DNA from: Natranaerofaba carboxydovora
GTDB lineage: Bacteria > Bacillota > Natranaerobiia > Natranaerobiales > Natranaerofabaceae
DNA: 64,000 nt
Assembly (NCBI RefSeq): GCF_022539405.1
Contig: NZ_CP054394.1
Coordinates: 2,488,501-2,552,500, forward strand
Direction: 5' to 3'
Numbering within the stretch: the stretch's first letter is position 1; the number at the start of each line of letters is the position of its first letter. Of the stretch, positions 53,052 to 62,095 are shown piece by piece. The notes beneath the pieces are model-generated. The model saw only the letters and a list, made by a program, of their open reading frames with translations. It searched no databases and was not told the DNA's origin. Made by a program: the position numbers and the translations under genes.

Positions 53052-53393
53052 CTACTTATAATATCTCAACTCTAAAGTCATACATCCTTCAGGAATCTCA
53101 TAAGGACCGTGCTTCATTCCCGGAGGTCTACAAGCATACATTCCTTCTGTATAAACTTCTTTTTTGTTAAGGTCTTTTAGCGAACCTTTTAGAATATAAA
53201 CTTCTTCCCAAAAGTCGTGTACTAATAAGTCACTTGTAACTAGTCCCGGAGGAAATTTAAGAAGTCTGCTGTAGTCTCCTGTTTCTGGGTCATGGCTTAA
53301 GATCTTTTCGATAATGCCTTCTTCTGCACCCTCAACCTGTCTCCAGCCAATACTGATGTCGTGATCAAAAAATTCTAATTCTGGTTTAGCCAT
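53052..53393 (-). CDS. Small cupin-fold protein
   Basis: 113 residues with a cupin barrel: FPPGLVTSDLLVHDFWEEVYILKGSLKD holds the histidine/glutamate positions of motif 1, and YACRPPGMKHGPYEIPEGC those of motif 2. Small cupins of this sort can be metal-dependent isomerases, hydrolases or binding proteins. No specific function is assigned. It lies between the oxidoreductase gamma gene and the amidase, with short gaps. Confidence 0.75.
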   Translation of the reverse strand: MAKPELEFFDHDISIGWRQVEGAEEGIIEKILSHDPETGDYSRLLKFPPGLVTSDLLVHDFWEEVYILKGSLKDLNKKEVYTEGMYACRPPGMKHGPYEIPEGCMTLELRYYK

Positions 53394-53423
53394 TGTAATA
53401 TGCCTCCTTAGTTTTTGGTTAAT

Positions 53424-53969
53424 TTAATTTATTGTTAATTTAACTAATTCCATTCCTAGTTCCACTGCTTTTCTATTCACATCCATTTTCTTGGCAAATC
53501 TACCTTCTAGCGCTTTCTCTAGGGATTCTTTTTTGACAATTCCGCTTTTGGCAATTAAGGCACCAAGGCTCATAACATTTAATGGTAGATTAAGGTTATT
53601 TGCTTTTTCATCTCTTACTTTTTTGGCTAGAGGTAGTCCAAGAACATTTTCTCCTTCATAGGTGTCTTTAACAAAACTGCTATCATAAACTATCAGGCAA
53701 TCTTCTGGTACTTTTTTATAGTATTTTTTCAGCGCTTCTTCTGTTAGGGCCAAAACCAGGTTTGGCTCGTCTACGGCTGGGTACTGGATTTCGTTATCAT
53801 CAACAACTACCTCGGATTTGGTAAAGCCTCCTCTTGAAGCAATTCCGTATGAAGCAGTTTGGGCTGCTTTTTTGCCGTCTTCAATAGCTGCTTCGCCAAG
53901 AAGCACTCCGGCCACAACAAGGCCCTGTCCTCCTTCACCTCCAATTACCACTTGCCAGTTTTGTCCCAT
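53424..53969 (-). CDS. korC: 2-oxoacid:ferredoxin oxidoreductase, gamma subunit
   Basis: 181 residues of the pyruvate/ketoisovalerate oxidoreductase gamma family: VVIGGEGGQGLVVAGVLLGEAA, TASYGIASRGGFTKSEVVVDD, YPAVDEPNLVLALTEEAL and NVMSLGALIAKSG. The glycine-rich start is diagnostic. It forms a complex with the alpha, beta and ferredoxin-like delta subunits encoded just upstream. Gene order delta-alpha-beta-gamma is typical of KorDABC/VorDABC. Confidence 0.9.
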   Translation of the reverse strand: MGQNWQVVIGGEGGQGLVVAGVLLGEAAIEDGKKAAQTASYGIASRGGFTKSEVVVDDNEIQYPAVDEPNLVLALTEEALKKYYKKVPEDCLIVYDSSFVKDTYEGENVLGLPLAKKVRDEKANNLNLPLNVMSLGALIAKSGIVKKESLEKALEGRFAKKMDVNRKAVELGMELVKLTIN

Positions 53970-53981
53970 TTACCATCACCT

Positions 53982-54785
53982 CTAATTAATAGATTCTTTC
54001 ACTTTTTTGTATTTGGTATTGAAATCTTCTTCTTCAACTTGATGAAGCTTGCCAATCGGGAAGCACTCTTTTTTCTTGCTTTCATCAAGCTCGTCGTATT
54101 TACTCTTTTTGACACCCTGATCTTTCATCATTTTCATCATGTCCACAGAATTTGCCCTGTAGTTATATCTACCATAATAGGTAGGGCATAGAGATGTTAC
54201 TTCCACCATAGAAAATCCTTTGTGATCAACAGCTTCTGCGATTAAATTGTCCATCTGTTTAACATGGTAAGGTGTAGAGCGACCTACATAAGTTGCACCT
54301 GAAGTTATAGCTAAGTCGCAGATATCTATGCTCTTTTCTGCTGTTCCATATTTTGATGTGGAGGTTATGCTGCCCTCAGGCGAGGTAGATGAATACTGAC
54401 CTCCAGTCATACCATAGTTAAAGTTATTTGTAACGATAGCTGTCATGTCAATATTTCTTCTTGCAGTATGGAGGAAGTGGTTACCTCCAATAGTAGTTCC
54501 ATCACCATCTCCCATTAAGACAAGGACTTTAAGCTCTTCTTTTGGTATTTTTATCCCTGTCGCAAAGGATAGGGCTCGCCCATGTGTACCATGAAATACG
54601 TGAGTTCTAAAATAATCATCACTTTTTCCCCAGCAGCCGATTCCTGTTACCACGACTGTTTTTTCCGGGTCAAGTTTTAGCGTGTCCATAGCTCTTGCTA
54701 TGGAAGCCAGGGTTATCCCGTGACTACAGCCTTTACACCACATCAAAGGTAGTTTTTCTTCTCTTATATAATCTTTATAACTCAT
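53982..54785 (-). CDS. korB: 2-oxoacid:ferredoxin oxidoreductase, beta (TPP-binding) subunit
   Basis: 267 residues. MWCKGCSHGITLASIARAM is the conserved start. VTGIGCWGKSDDYF, THGRALSFATGIK, VLVLMGDGDGTTIGGNHFLH and AIVTNNFNYGMTGGQYSSTSP include the TPP site with the GDG...N motif. The HGRA and GGQYSSTSP patterns are those of 2-oxoglutarate/2-oxoisovalerate-type enzymes. One base separates its start from the alpha stop. Thiamin pyrophosphate required here could come from the thiC route. Confidence 0.92.
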   Translation of the reverse strand: MSYKDYIREEKLPLMWCKGCSHGITLASIARAMDTLKLDPEKTVVVTGIGCWGKSDDYFRTHVFHGTHGRALSFATGIKIPKEELKVLVLMGDGDGTTIGGNHFLHTARRNIDMTAIVTNNFNYGMTGGQYSSTSPEGSITSTSKYGTAEKSIDICDLAITSGATYVGRSTPYHVKQMDNLIAEAVDHKGFSMVEVTSLCPTYYGRYNYRANSVDMMKMMKDQGVKKSKYDELDESKKKECFPIGKLHQVEEEDFNTKYKKVKESIN

Positions 54786-54786
54786 T

Positions 54787-55917
54787 TTAGGAAGGAACCT
54801 CCTTCAACTTCTCTAGGATCTCACCGGGTAAGATATCTTCACCTGAAAATTTGTTTATCCTTAAGACATCTTTATCCCTAAACACCCTTTCAACTTCTAA
54901 GGCAAGCTGACCCATGTTTAGCTCTACAACAACCAGGTCACTGCAGTCTTTAACTGCTTCTTTTATCTTATCTTCTGGAAATGGCCATAGCGTCTTTAAC
55001 TGAACAAGTCCTATTTTTTGGCCTTCTTTTCTTGCTTTGTCAACTGCCTGAAGAGAGCTTCTAGCAGAGATCCCAAAGGATATTATTGCAGTCTCGGCAT
55101 CGTCCATATGGTATGTCTCAATCATACCGATATCATCGATGTTTTTTTCTATTTTGTCCCATAGTCTTTGAACAACTTTTTGTGAGTTCTCAGGGGACAT
55201 GTCCAAGAAACCTTCTTCCCCGTGCATCGAAGAGTTAACCCTCTGTAGATGTGGGTCTCCATAATTAGATATTGGTGGTATCATATCTGTATCTGGTTTA
55301 TAAGGCTTATACTCCTCAGGGGAGCAAGTTGGTTTCTTTCTATCAACTATTTCAAGTTCTTCTGGTTTTTTGATCTCTACGTCCTCTCTTAGATGACCAA
55401 CTGTTTTGTCAGTTAGTACGATTACTGGAGTTCTGTATTTTTCCGATAAGTTAAATGCCTCAACTGTCAGATCAAAACATTCCTGAACTGATGACGGGGC
55501 AAGTACGATAATAGAATGATCCCCGTGAGTCCCCCAGCGGGTCTGCATCACATCACCCTGAGCTTGCTTTGTCGCAAGTCCTGTACTTGGGCCCCCTCTT
55601 GATACGTTAATAATTACGCAGGGTACTTCCCCTATTACTGCAACGCCAAGGTTTTCCTGCATTAGCGAAAATCCTGGACCACTTGTTGCTGTAAAGGATT
55701 TGGCCCCTGACATTGAGGCACCGATTACTGCAGCAATACTAGCGATCTCGTCTTCTAACTGAAGATAACAGCCGTCTACTTTTGGAAGCTTAGCTGCAGC
55801 AACTGCCGCTATCTCTGAGGATGGGGTTATTGGATACCCTCCAAAAAATCTGCCACCTGCAGCTATTGCTCCTTCTGCACAAGCTTCGTTTCCTTGCAAA
55901 AATTTAACTTCACCCAA
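54787..55917 (-). CDS. korA: 2-oxoacid:ferredoxin oxidoreductase, alpha subunit
   Basis: 376 residues with TTG start after GGAGGG. GNEACAEGAIAAGGRFFGGYPITPSSEIAA is the standard N-terminus. SGAKSFTATSGPGFSLMQENLG, INVSRGGPSTGLATKQAQGDVMQTRWGTHGDH and the pyrimidine-binding domain follow. The C-terminal transketolase-like domain has AIISFGISARSS and KTLWPFPEDKI. Together with beta, gamma and delta it oxidises a 2-oxo acid with CoA to acyl-CoA and reduced ferredoxin. The sequence favours a Kor/Vor type rather than pyruvate, but the exact substrate is not certain. Confidence 0.92.
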   Translation of the reverse strand: MGEVKFLQGNEACAEGAIAAGGRFFGGYPITPSSEIAAVAAAKLPKVDGCYLQLEDEIASIAAVIGASMSGAKSFTATSGPGFSLMQENLGVAVIGEVPCVIINVSRGGPSTGLATKQAQGDVMQTRWGTHGDHSIIVLAPSSVQECFDLTVEAFNLSEKYRTPVIVLTDKTVGHLREDVEIKKPEELEIVDRKKPTCSPEEYKPYKPDTDMIPPISNYGDPHLQRVNSSMHGEEGFLDMSPENSQKVVQRLWDKIEKNIDDIGMIETYHMDDAETAIISFGISARSSLQAVDKARKEGQKIGLVQLKTLWPFPEDKIKEAVKDCSDLVVVELNMGQLALEVERVFRDKDVLRINKFSGEDILPGEILEKLKEVPS

Positions 55918-55920
55918 GTC

Positions 55921-56124
55921 TTATTCCCTCCTTTCTTCTACTTCTATTGCTAAATCTGGACAGCGAAATTGACACATCTTGCACCCTATACAATCATCTG
56001 ATGAAACTTCTGGGGTTTCATCAATGGTAGGCTTTAGTACCTCTTTAGGACAAAATTCAATACAGATACCGCAGCCTTTACACCTATCATTTTTAATGAC
56101 GGGAAGACCTTTCTTTGTAGCCAT
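55921..56124 (-). CDS. korD: 4Fe-4S ferredoxin-like delta subunit of the 2-oxoacid oxidoreductase
   Basis: 67 residues from ATG 56124, preceded by GGAG; a longer frame to 56154 is possible. Two cluster motifs are clear: CKGCGICIEFCPKEVL and CIGCKMCQFRCPDLAI. The LPVIKNDRCKGCGIC opening is typical of KorD. The stop is 3 bases before the alpha start. It takes electrons from the TPP subunit. Confidence 0.9.
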   Translation of the reverse strand: MATKKGLPVIKNDRCKGCGICIEFCPKEVLKPTIDETPEVSSDDCIGCKMCQFRCPDLAIEVEERRE

Positions 56125-56171
56125 CAGATTATTCACTCCTTTATTTGCACCCAATTATTCTTCTAGCCACT

Positions 56172-57389
56172 TTATTCTTCTAACCACTCTGACGGATCAT
56201 ACTTTGGCAGTTCTTTTCTTACGTTACCGTCTTTTCTGTTGCCTAGAGCATAGTCGGCCTGCATAAGCTGCTGTATCTCCCTGGTTCCTTCGTAGATAAC
56301 AGCTCCTTTGCAGTTTCTGTAATATCTTTCTACGGGGTATTCGTTAGAGAATCCATAAGCTCCGTGAAGCTGTACCGCATCTCCGGAAGCTGCTTCTGAA
56401 GCATCGCAGGCTACCCATTTGGCAAGAGAAACTTCTTTTGTATGTCTTAGTCCTTCATTCTTCATCCAGCCTACTTTTAGATAAAGAAGCCTTGATGTCT
56501 CGTAGTCTCTTACCATCTTGGCAATCATCTGCTTAACAAGCTGATAATCTCCGATTGGATTCCCAAAGGTTTCTCTTTCTTTACTGTATTTTAGACAAGC
56601 ATCTCTACAGGCTCTTACAAGACCTGTTGCTCCTGCTGCAACTGTGTATCTTCCGTTATCAAGAGCACTCATGGCAATTTTGAAACCTTCTCCTTCTTCG
56701 CCCATCATGTTCTCTGCCGGAACTTTTACATCGTTCATAGCTATCCAACCAGTGTTACCTGCTCTTACTCCAAGTTTACCGTGGATTGTGCCTGTTTCTA
56801 TTCCCATGTCTCTTGATACAATGAAGCAGCTTATTCCTTTGTAATCTTTTTGTTTTTTCTTTTCCATGTCGGTCCAGGCAAAGATTAAGAAGTGGTCTGC
56901 AACGTCTGCTAGTGAGATCCACATTTTTTCACCATTTAGGACATAATGATCTCCTTCTTTTTTGGCAGTAGTCTGAAGCCCTCTTACGTCACTTCCTGCA
57001 TTTGGTTCTGTAAGTCCAAAGGTAGCGATTTTTTCGCCTCTTGCCTGTGGCGCTAGATATTTTTGTTTTTGTTCTTCGTTTGCCCAGGTAAGCATTGTCA
57101 TGCTGTTAAGTCCAACATGAACAGAAAGAATAACCCTAAGAGATGTGTCTACAGCTTCAAGCTCCTCACATGCAAGTCCAAGGCTGACGTAGTCAAAACC
57201 TGCTCCCCCGTATTTTTCAGGAATACACACTCCTAGTAGATCTAGCTCCTTCATCTTTTCTAAAATTGAATCATCGAATTGTTGCTTCTCATCTAGTTCT
57301 GCTATTTTTGGTTCCACTTCCTTTGTCGCAAAATCCTTTACTGTTTTAGCTAGCATTTCTTGATCTTCATTTAATGTAAAACCCAACAT
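56172..57389 (-). CDS. Acyl-CoA dehydrogenase
   Basis: 405 residues, with all family landmarks: FGLTEPNAGSDVRGLQTTA, WISLADVADHFLIFAWT, GVRAGNTGWIAMNDVKVP, RYTVAAGATGLVRACRDAC, FGNPIGDYQLVKQMIAKM, LHGAYGFSNEYPVERYYRN and the catalytic glutamate in AVIYEGTREIQQLMQADYALG. The shape is that of short-chain or glutaryl-CoA-type dehydrogenases. No electron-transfer flavoprotein genes are adjacent. First gene of a long operon behind a sigma-54 promoter, so acyl-CoA oxidation is a late step of the inferred pathway. Confidence 0.93.
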   Translation of the reverse strand: MLGFTLNEDQEMLAKTVKDFATKEVEPKIAELDEKQQFDDSILEKMKELDLLGVCIPEKYGGAGFDYVSLGLACEELEAVDTSLRVILSVHVGLNSMTMLTWANEEQKQKYLAPQARGEKIATFGLTEPNAGSDVRGLQTTAKKEGDHYVLNGEKMWISLADVADHFLIFAWTDMEKKKQKDYKGISCFIVSRDMGIETGTIHGKLGVRAGNTGWIAMNDVKVPAENMMGEEGEGFKIAMSALDNGRYTVAAGATGLVRACRDACLKYSKERETFGNPIGDYQLVKQMIAKMVRDYETSRLLYLKVGWMKNEGLRHTKEVSLAKWVACDASEAASGDAVQLHGAYGFSNEYPVERYYRNCKGAVIYEGTREIQQLMQADYALGNRKDGNVRKELPKYDPSEWLEE

Positions 57390-57465
57390 TTTTAAAAACC
57401 TCCCCTTAGTTTTTAATAGTTTTTTAATTTAGTTCACCCCAAGTTAACCTTCTGCCATTTAATAT

Positions 57466-57481
57466 TGCAATTTTCATACCA
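57466..57481 (-). promoter_or_regulatory. Sigma-54 promoter candidate for the acyl-CoA dehydrogenase operon
   Basis: Minus strand TGGTATGAAAATTGCA. The -24 GG and -12 TTGCA are at exact spacing, with one departure (TGGTA for TGGCA). It is 77 bp upstream of ATG 57389. Confidence 0.7.
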
Positions 57482-57502
57482 ACTTAATTAGCGCTAAGAA
57501 AT

Positions 57503-57549
57503 AAAAAAAGGAGAAAACCGTACTATAAGGGGTTACGGCCTTCTCCTTT
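57503..57549 (-). terminator. Terminator of the PrpR-type activator gene
   Basis: AAAGGAGAA with its complement TTCTCCTTT, inner CCGT/ACGG pairing, and a TTTTTTTAT tract on the minus strand. Confidence 0.85.
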
Positions 57550-57595
57550 AAATTTATATTTTTCATTATTATAATTTTCGTTCAATTTCTTAACG

Positions 57596-59563
57596 TCAAC
57601 TGTTTAGTTTTTTCCAAAGGGTTGTTCTACTAACTCCAAGCAGCGAGGCTAGCTCCTCTTTACTGCTGGTATGGTGCTTAGCCACCTGCCTTATTATTTC
57701 TTCTTCCATTTCCTTTAGCGTGCCAAGTTTAACTGTTATCCTGGTATTGTTATCATCGTCAAAATCTAATCCGTCCTCATCTTCGCAAGAACTCATTTCG
57801 TAATCGTCTTGATACAACTCCTCAATTAGTTCATCCAAATTTCTAAATGATTCAAGCTCATCCTGGTCTTTACTTAAAAGGACATACTTTTCTACAAAGT
57901 TTTTAAGTTCTCTTATATTTCCAAGCCATTTAAAACTCTTTAATCTGTTTAGATGTTTTGCCTTAATCTCCTCAACAGTTACATTTTCTTGTTCACAGAT
58001 TTCTTTGACAAATAAGTTTATCAGATAAGGTATATCTTCAGGCCTCTTTCTAAGGGGAGGGATGTTAAGATTTAGAACATTTAAACGATAGAAGAGATCA
58101 TTTCTGAACTCTTTGTTTTTGACCCTCTCTTTTATATTGTCATTACAGGCTGCAACCACTCTTACATCCACTGGTATTATCTCTTCTCCGCCAACTCTTC
58201 TAACAACTTTTTCCTCAAGTACTCTTAATAATCTTGCCTGAAGAGAAGGTGGAGTTTCTGTTATTTCATCAAGAAAAATAGTACCATTATGAGCAAGCTC
58301 CAACAGGCCTAGTTTTCCGCCTTTTTTGGCCCCTGTGAAAGCACCGTCCTCATACCCAAAGAGCTCACTCTCAAGTAAATTGTCCGGCAGGGTAGCGCAG
58401 TTTATAGCTACAAATGGACCATTTTTTCTTTTGCTCTCATTATGAATGCTTTGGGCGAACATTTCTTTACCGGTACCGCTCTCGCCCGTTATTAGGATAG
58501 TTGCATCATTTTTACTGTATCTTTTGGCCTTTTCAATGACTTTTTCCATTTTGGGCGAATTAGTATGAATTTGCGAAAACTCAAATCTAGCAACAAATCC
58601 CTTACTGTGAAGCTTTTTCCTAATTTTGTTTTCTAGTTTTTGTATTCTAGAGATCTCAGTAAAGTTAATAAAGATGCCTTCGTTCTGCGTTTCAAATCTT
58701 ACCGGTATTCTATTAATCAGGCATTTTTTGTTTTTTAATGTTTGTACATCATTTATAACTATATCGCCATTACCTAGAATTTTGTTAAAGACATTCTTAT
58801 CTTTTTTTAGCTCTTCGATATCCCTTCCTATTATCGGTTCACTCGCAGGTATTTTTAAAAGCTCTTTTCCTTTTTCATTTATATAAGTTACTTTGCCGGT
58901 GTTTTCGACTTCCATTACTCCACCATAGGAGTGGGTAAGAATTTTCTTAAACCTTTCGTTTCGTATCAGATCATTTTTCCTGACTCTCATGAGCTCATCA
59001 GCTCTTTTGAAGGCTTCGTACACTGCTTCCCAGTTAGAATAAACCATGGCACCTTTCATGCCTTTTTTGTTGGCCTTCTCAAGAATACACATACCCGAGG
59101 CAACCACAACTTCAGTCCCGTCTTCAAAAGCTTTGTCTATCTGGCTATCCAACTCATCTTGGTCTTTATAATAATAGAATTCAAGGTTTTTATTTTTTAG
59201 GTTTATTATATTTTTCATGTTATCAAAATCATATCTATTTTTTCTTTTGAAGTATTCGAAATATGCAATATTATCACCGAGGCTTTTGGCTTCGTTTAGA
59301 GCCTGTAAGATATCAAAGGAATTAATCTCTACAGGTATCATAGGCACGTCCACTTTACTTTTAATTAAAGCTCCTGTAGCGCCTCTGCTGATAATTACAG
59401 TTTTTTTATCATTTTCGTATCTTTTTGCAATTTCTACTCCTTCATCTAAGACCGCATTATAAACCTCCACTTCTTTATTTTCTTCTCTGGCTATTTTGCG
59501 CGCAAGGTCAGCAAAGTTTTTGTAGGGCGAAATTACGACTAATTTTTCATTTTGACTTTCCAT
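57596..59563 (-). CDS. Sigma-54-dependent transcriptional activator with PrpR-type sensory domain
   Basis: 655 residues. Residues about 1-195 match the PrpR_N sensor domain (VVISPYKNFADLARKIA, TVIISRGATGALIKSK, VVVASGMCILEKANKKG). A PAS domain follows at about 215-320 (GVMEVENTGKVTYINEKGKELL). The AAA+ domain at about 340-575 has Walker A ITGESGTGKEM, the sigma-54 contact loop DGAFTGAKKG, Walker B GTIFLDEI and RNDLFYRLNVLNL. The C-terminus is a Fis-type helix-turn-helix (ELASLLGVSRTTLWKKL). PrpR_N proteins sense acids or CoA-related metabolites. As the only sigma-54 activator here, lying among six matching promoters, it is the obvious regulator. Confidence 0.95.
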   Translation of the reverse strand: MESQNEKLVVISPYKNFADLARKIAREENKEVEVYNAVLDEGVEIAKRYENDKKTVIISRGATGALIKSKVDVPMIPVEINSFDILQALNEAKSLGDNIAYFEYFKRKNRYDFDNMKNIINLKNKNLEFYYYKDQDELDSQIDKAFEDGTEVVVASGMCILEKANKKGMKGAMVYSNWEAVYEAFKRADELMRVRKNDLIRNERFKKILTHSYGGVMEVENTGKVTYINEKGKELLKIPASEPIIGRDIEELKKDKNVFNKILGNGDIVINDVQTLKNKKCLINRIPVRFETQNEGIFINFTEISRIQKLENKIRKKLHSKGFVARFEFSQIHTNSPKMEKVIEKAKRYSKNDATILITGESGTGKEMFAQSIHNESKRKNGPFVAINCATLPDNLLESELFGYEDGAFTGAKKGGKLGLLELAHNGTIFLDEITETPPSLQARLLRVLEEKVVRRVGGEEIIPVDVRVVAACNDNIKERVKNKEFRNDLFYRLNVLNLNIPPLRKRPEDIPYLINLFVKEICEQENVTVEEIKAKHLNRLKSFKWLGNIRELKNFVEKYVLLSKDQDELESFRNLDELIEELYQDDYEMSSCEDEDGLDFDDDNNTRITVKLGTLKEMEEEIIRQVAKHHTSSKEELASLLGVSRTTLWKKLNS

Positions 59564-59879
59564 TATTTTTCACCCTTTCTTTTCTTAATACTATCAGTTG
59601 TAATAGTTGTAGCGATTATAACAATTATATCACTATTATACAATACTTTTGTTGATAAGTCCCTGGAAAATATCGTTTTATGTTAAATTACAAAACTATG
59701 TATGTTTAAGTTTTGAACGTACATTGTTCATATAAGTTTTAAATTATGATTCCGGTGCAAAAAGTCTATTCACCTAACTTTGTTTCATTTGACTTTTTGC
59801 ACCAGAATCAATTATTAATTTGTCTCACATGCCAATAGTAGTTATTAAGATGGTATGTGAGGCAAATATTGAAATCATA
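59564..59879. other. Region upstream of the activator, with two large hairpins
   Basis: It holds GATTCCGGTGCAAAAAGT with a distant complement (about 59747-59810), and CTCACATGCC with GGTATGTGAG (about 59823-59861). The latter probably ends the acyl-CoA synthetase transcript. Close to the activator start lies AGTTGTAATAGTTGTAG with a partial inverse ATAACAATTA, a possible autoregulatory site. Confidence 0.45.
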
Positions 59880-62021
59880 CTATCTCTTTATGAGTAGCGC
59901 GTCTAAGGCTTTAACCCCTTTTCCTTCGTCTAGTACTACAAGGGGGTTGATGTCTAGTTCTTCTATATATTCTTCATACAATGAGGCAAGTTTACTTACT
60001 TTAACTATCTGATCTGCCAAGGCATCAATATCTTTTTTGTTCTTACCTCTTGTTCCTTCAAGGATTTTAAAGCTCTTAATCTCCTTTATCATCTCCAAAG
60101 CTTCAGAGTGGGTAAGGGGTGCAAATCTAAATGCCACATCTTTTAGTACTTCTACATATACTCCCCCTAGACCAAACATTACCATAGGACCAAATTTCGG
60201 GTCTCTTTTGACCCCTATAATAACCTCTTCTTTTTCTCCTGTTTCCATCTCTTCTAACAATACTCCGTTGACTTTTGCATCAGGGGAGTTTTCTTTCACT
60301 GCTTTCATTATTTCGTTGTAGGCTTTTTCTACTTCTTCAGGCGAATCAAGGTTTAGCTTAACTGCCCCTATATCACTCTTGTGCAGTACATCCGGGGAGT
60401 CGATCTTCATAACCTGAGGAGACTTAAGTGATGAAGATAGCTTTATGGCTTCATCTTTGTCACGGCATAAGCCACCTTCTGGAACTGTCAGGCCACAGGT
60501 TTTTAGAATCTTTTTCCCTTCTGACTCACCCAAGTTTTTGTCACTGTTGTTGTTTGAAAAAGCCTTTTTGAGGGATTCTTTGATATCAGGGTCAAAGTCA
60601 TTAGATTCATCTTTTTTGGCATTTAATATTTTGTTTTTGGCTTTGCTGTATTTCATCAGTTTGGATAGGGATTCAAGACCCCTCACAGGGCATTTGTACC
60701 AGGGAACATCTCCCTCATCTAGCACTTCAAAGTTATCAGACATCAATCTATCTCCCGCTGGCCAGGTAACTGTTAACGGTTTATCTATTTTGTCAAAGAC
60801 CTCTACAGTATCTTTTGCCATCTGTTTACCTGCTTCACCATAGATCATACTGATAACTACAATGATGCCATCTATCTCTGGTGCGTCTGCCAGGGAATTT
60901 AAGACTCCTTTAAAGTTTTCTGCTTCATTAATCACCTGGGCTGTTACATCAACAGGGTTAAGGGCTGAGCCAAAAGCGGGGATATATTTTTCTACTTCTT
61001 CTTGAGCTTTGTCCCCAAGAGAAGGAACATTGATATCTTTGTCGCTAGCCCTATCGGCAAGAAGGATACCTGCACCTCCGGAAGTAGTAACTATAGCTAA
61101 ATTATCGCCTTTTGGCATTTTGTTAATCTTCTCAAGTAAATATGCAATATCTATCATCTCTTCCACACTATATACTCTTATAACTCCTGTTTGTTTGAAA
61201 AGGGTATCATAAGAAGTATCTGAGCTAACCATTGAGGCAGTATGAGAAGCTGCAGCTTTTTGGCCAACTTCTGAGCTTCCAACTTTAAGGCATATTACAG
61301 GCTTATTTGCCTTAAGTGCCCGCTCCAAAAGTTCTCTAAAGCGCTTTCCATCATTTACTTCTTCAAGATAAGTCATGATTGCACTGGTGTTTTCATCTTC
61401 AATGAAATATTCTAGAAAGTCCAGAGATTCAAGGTCTGCTTCGTTACCAGTGCTAACAACTGCACTAAAACCAACACCTTTTTCCTGGGCTGAATTAAAG
61501 ATTGAATAACCAAGGGCCCCACTCTGGGTAACAAAACCAATATTGCCCTGTTTTAGCGGTCTTATCTCCATAGATGCACTAAAAGTAGAAGTATTGCCTG
61601 TTCTAAGATTCACAACACCCTGACAGTTAGGACCCAAAATACCCATCCCAGATTCTTTGGCGAGCTCCTGAATTTGATCTTGAATCTTTTTACCTTCTTC
61701 TCCCGCTTCAGAAAATCCAGAACTATAAACGATGGCATGTTTTACTCCTTTTTGGACACATTCCTGAAGTACCGGCAAAACAAGCTTATAGTTAACTATA
61801 ATAAGAGCTACGTCTACCTGATCTTCAATATCGCTTATACTTTTATAGCATTTAACCCCGTGCATCTCATCATATTTAGGATTAACCGGATATACCTTTC
61901 CCTCAAAGTTGTGTTCCTTAAAGTATCTTAAAGGTCTTCCTCCAATGGAATCTAAGTTTTGCGAAGCACCTACAACAGCAATAGATTTTGGATTAAATAA
62001 AGCTGTTAAATCCTTTTTCAT
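59880..62021 (-). CDS. ADP-forming acetate/acyl-CoA synthetase (fused alpha-beta)
   Basis: 713 residues, the size of the fused form. Domain order: CoA-binding (1-130; FNPKSIAVVGASQNLDSIGG), two succinyl-CoA-ligase-like domains with FVTQSGALGYSIF, GNEADLESLDFLEYF and KAAASHTASMVSS (the phosphohistidine loop), then an ATP-grasp part from about 480 (LKSPQVMKIDSPDVLHKSDIGAVKLNL, PMVMFGLGGVYVEVLKDVAFRFAPL). It converts acyl-CoA, ADP and phosphate to acid, CoA and ATP, the ATP-yielding last step of fermentation in many anaerobes. Its sigma-54 promoter ties it to the catabolic regulon. Confidence 0.93.
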   Translation of the reverse strand: MKKDLTALFNPKSIAVVGASQNLDSIGGRPLRYFKEHNFEGKVYPVNPKYDEMHGVKCYKSISDIEDQVDVALIIVNYKLVLPVLQECVQKGVKHAIVYSSGFSEAGEEGKKIQDQIQELAKESGMGILGPNCQGVVNLRTGNTSTFSASMEIRPLKQGNIGFVTQSGALGYSIFNSAQEKGVGFSAVVSTGNEADLESLDFLEYFIEDENTSAIMTYLEEVNDGKRFRELLERALKANKPVICLKVGSSEVGQKAAASHTASMVSSDTSYDTLFKQTGVIRVYSVEEMIDIAYLLEKINKMPKGDNLAIVTTSGGAGILLADRASDKDINVPSLGDKAQEEVEKYIPAFGSALNPVDVTAQVINEAENFKGVLNSLADAPEIDGIIVVISMIYGEAGKQMAKDTVEVFDKIDKPLTVTWPAGDRLMSDNFEVLDEGDVPWYKCPVRGLESLSKLMKYSKAKNKILNAKKDESNDFDPDIKESLKKAFSNNNSDKNLGESEGKKILKTCGLTVPEGGLCRDKDEAIKLSSSLKSPQVMKIDSPDVLHKSDIGAVKLNLDSPEEVEKAYNEIMKAVKENSPDAKVNGVLLEEMETGEKEEVIIGVKRDPKFGPMVMFGLGGVYVEVLKDVAFRFAPLTHSEALEMIKEIKSFKILEGTRGKNKKDIDALADQIVKVSKLASLYEEYIEELDINPLVVLDEGKGVKALDALLIKR

Positions 62022-62095
62022 AAAACAAAACCTCCTATTTTGTGTTTAATTTGTTAACATATCTGTGGTTTATTTAGTACTACATGTAATATAGA

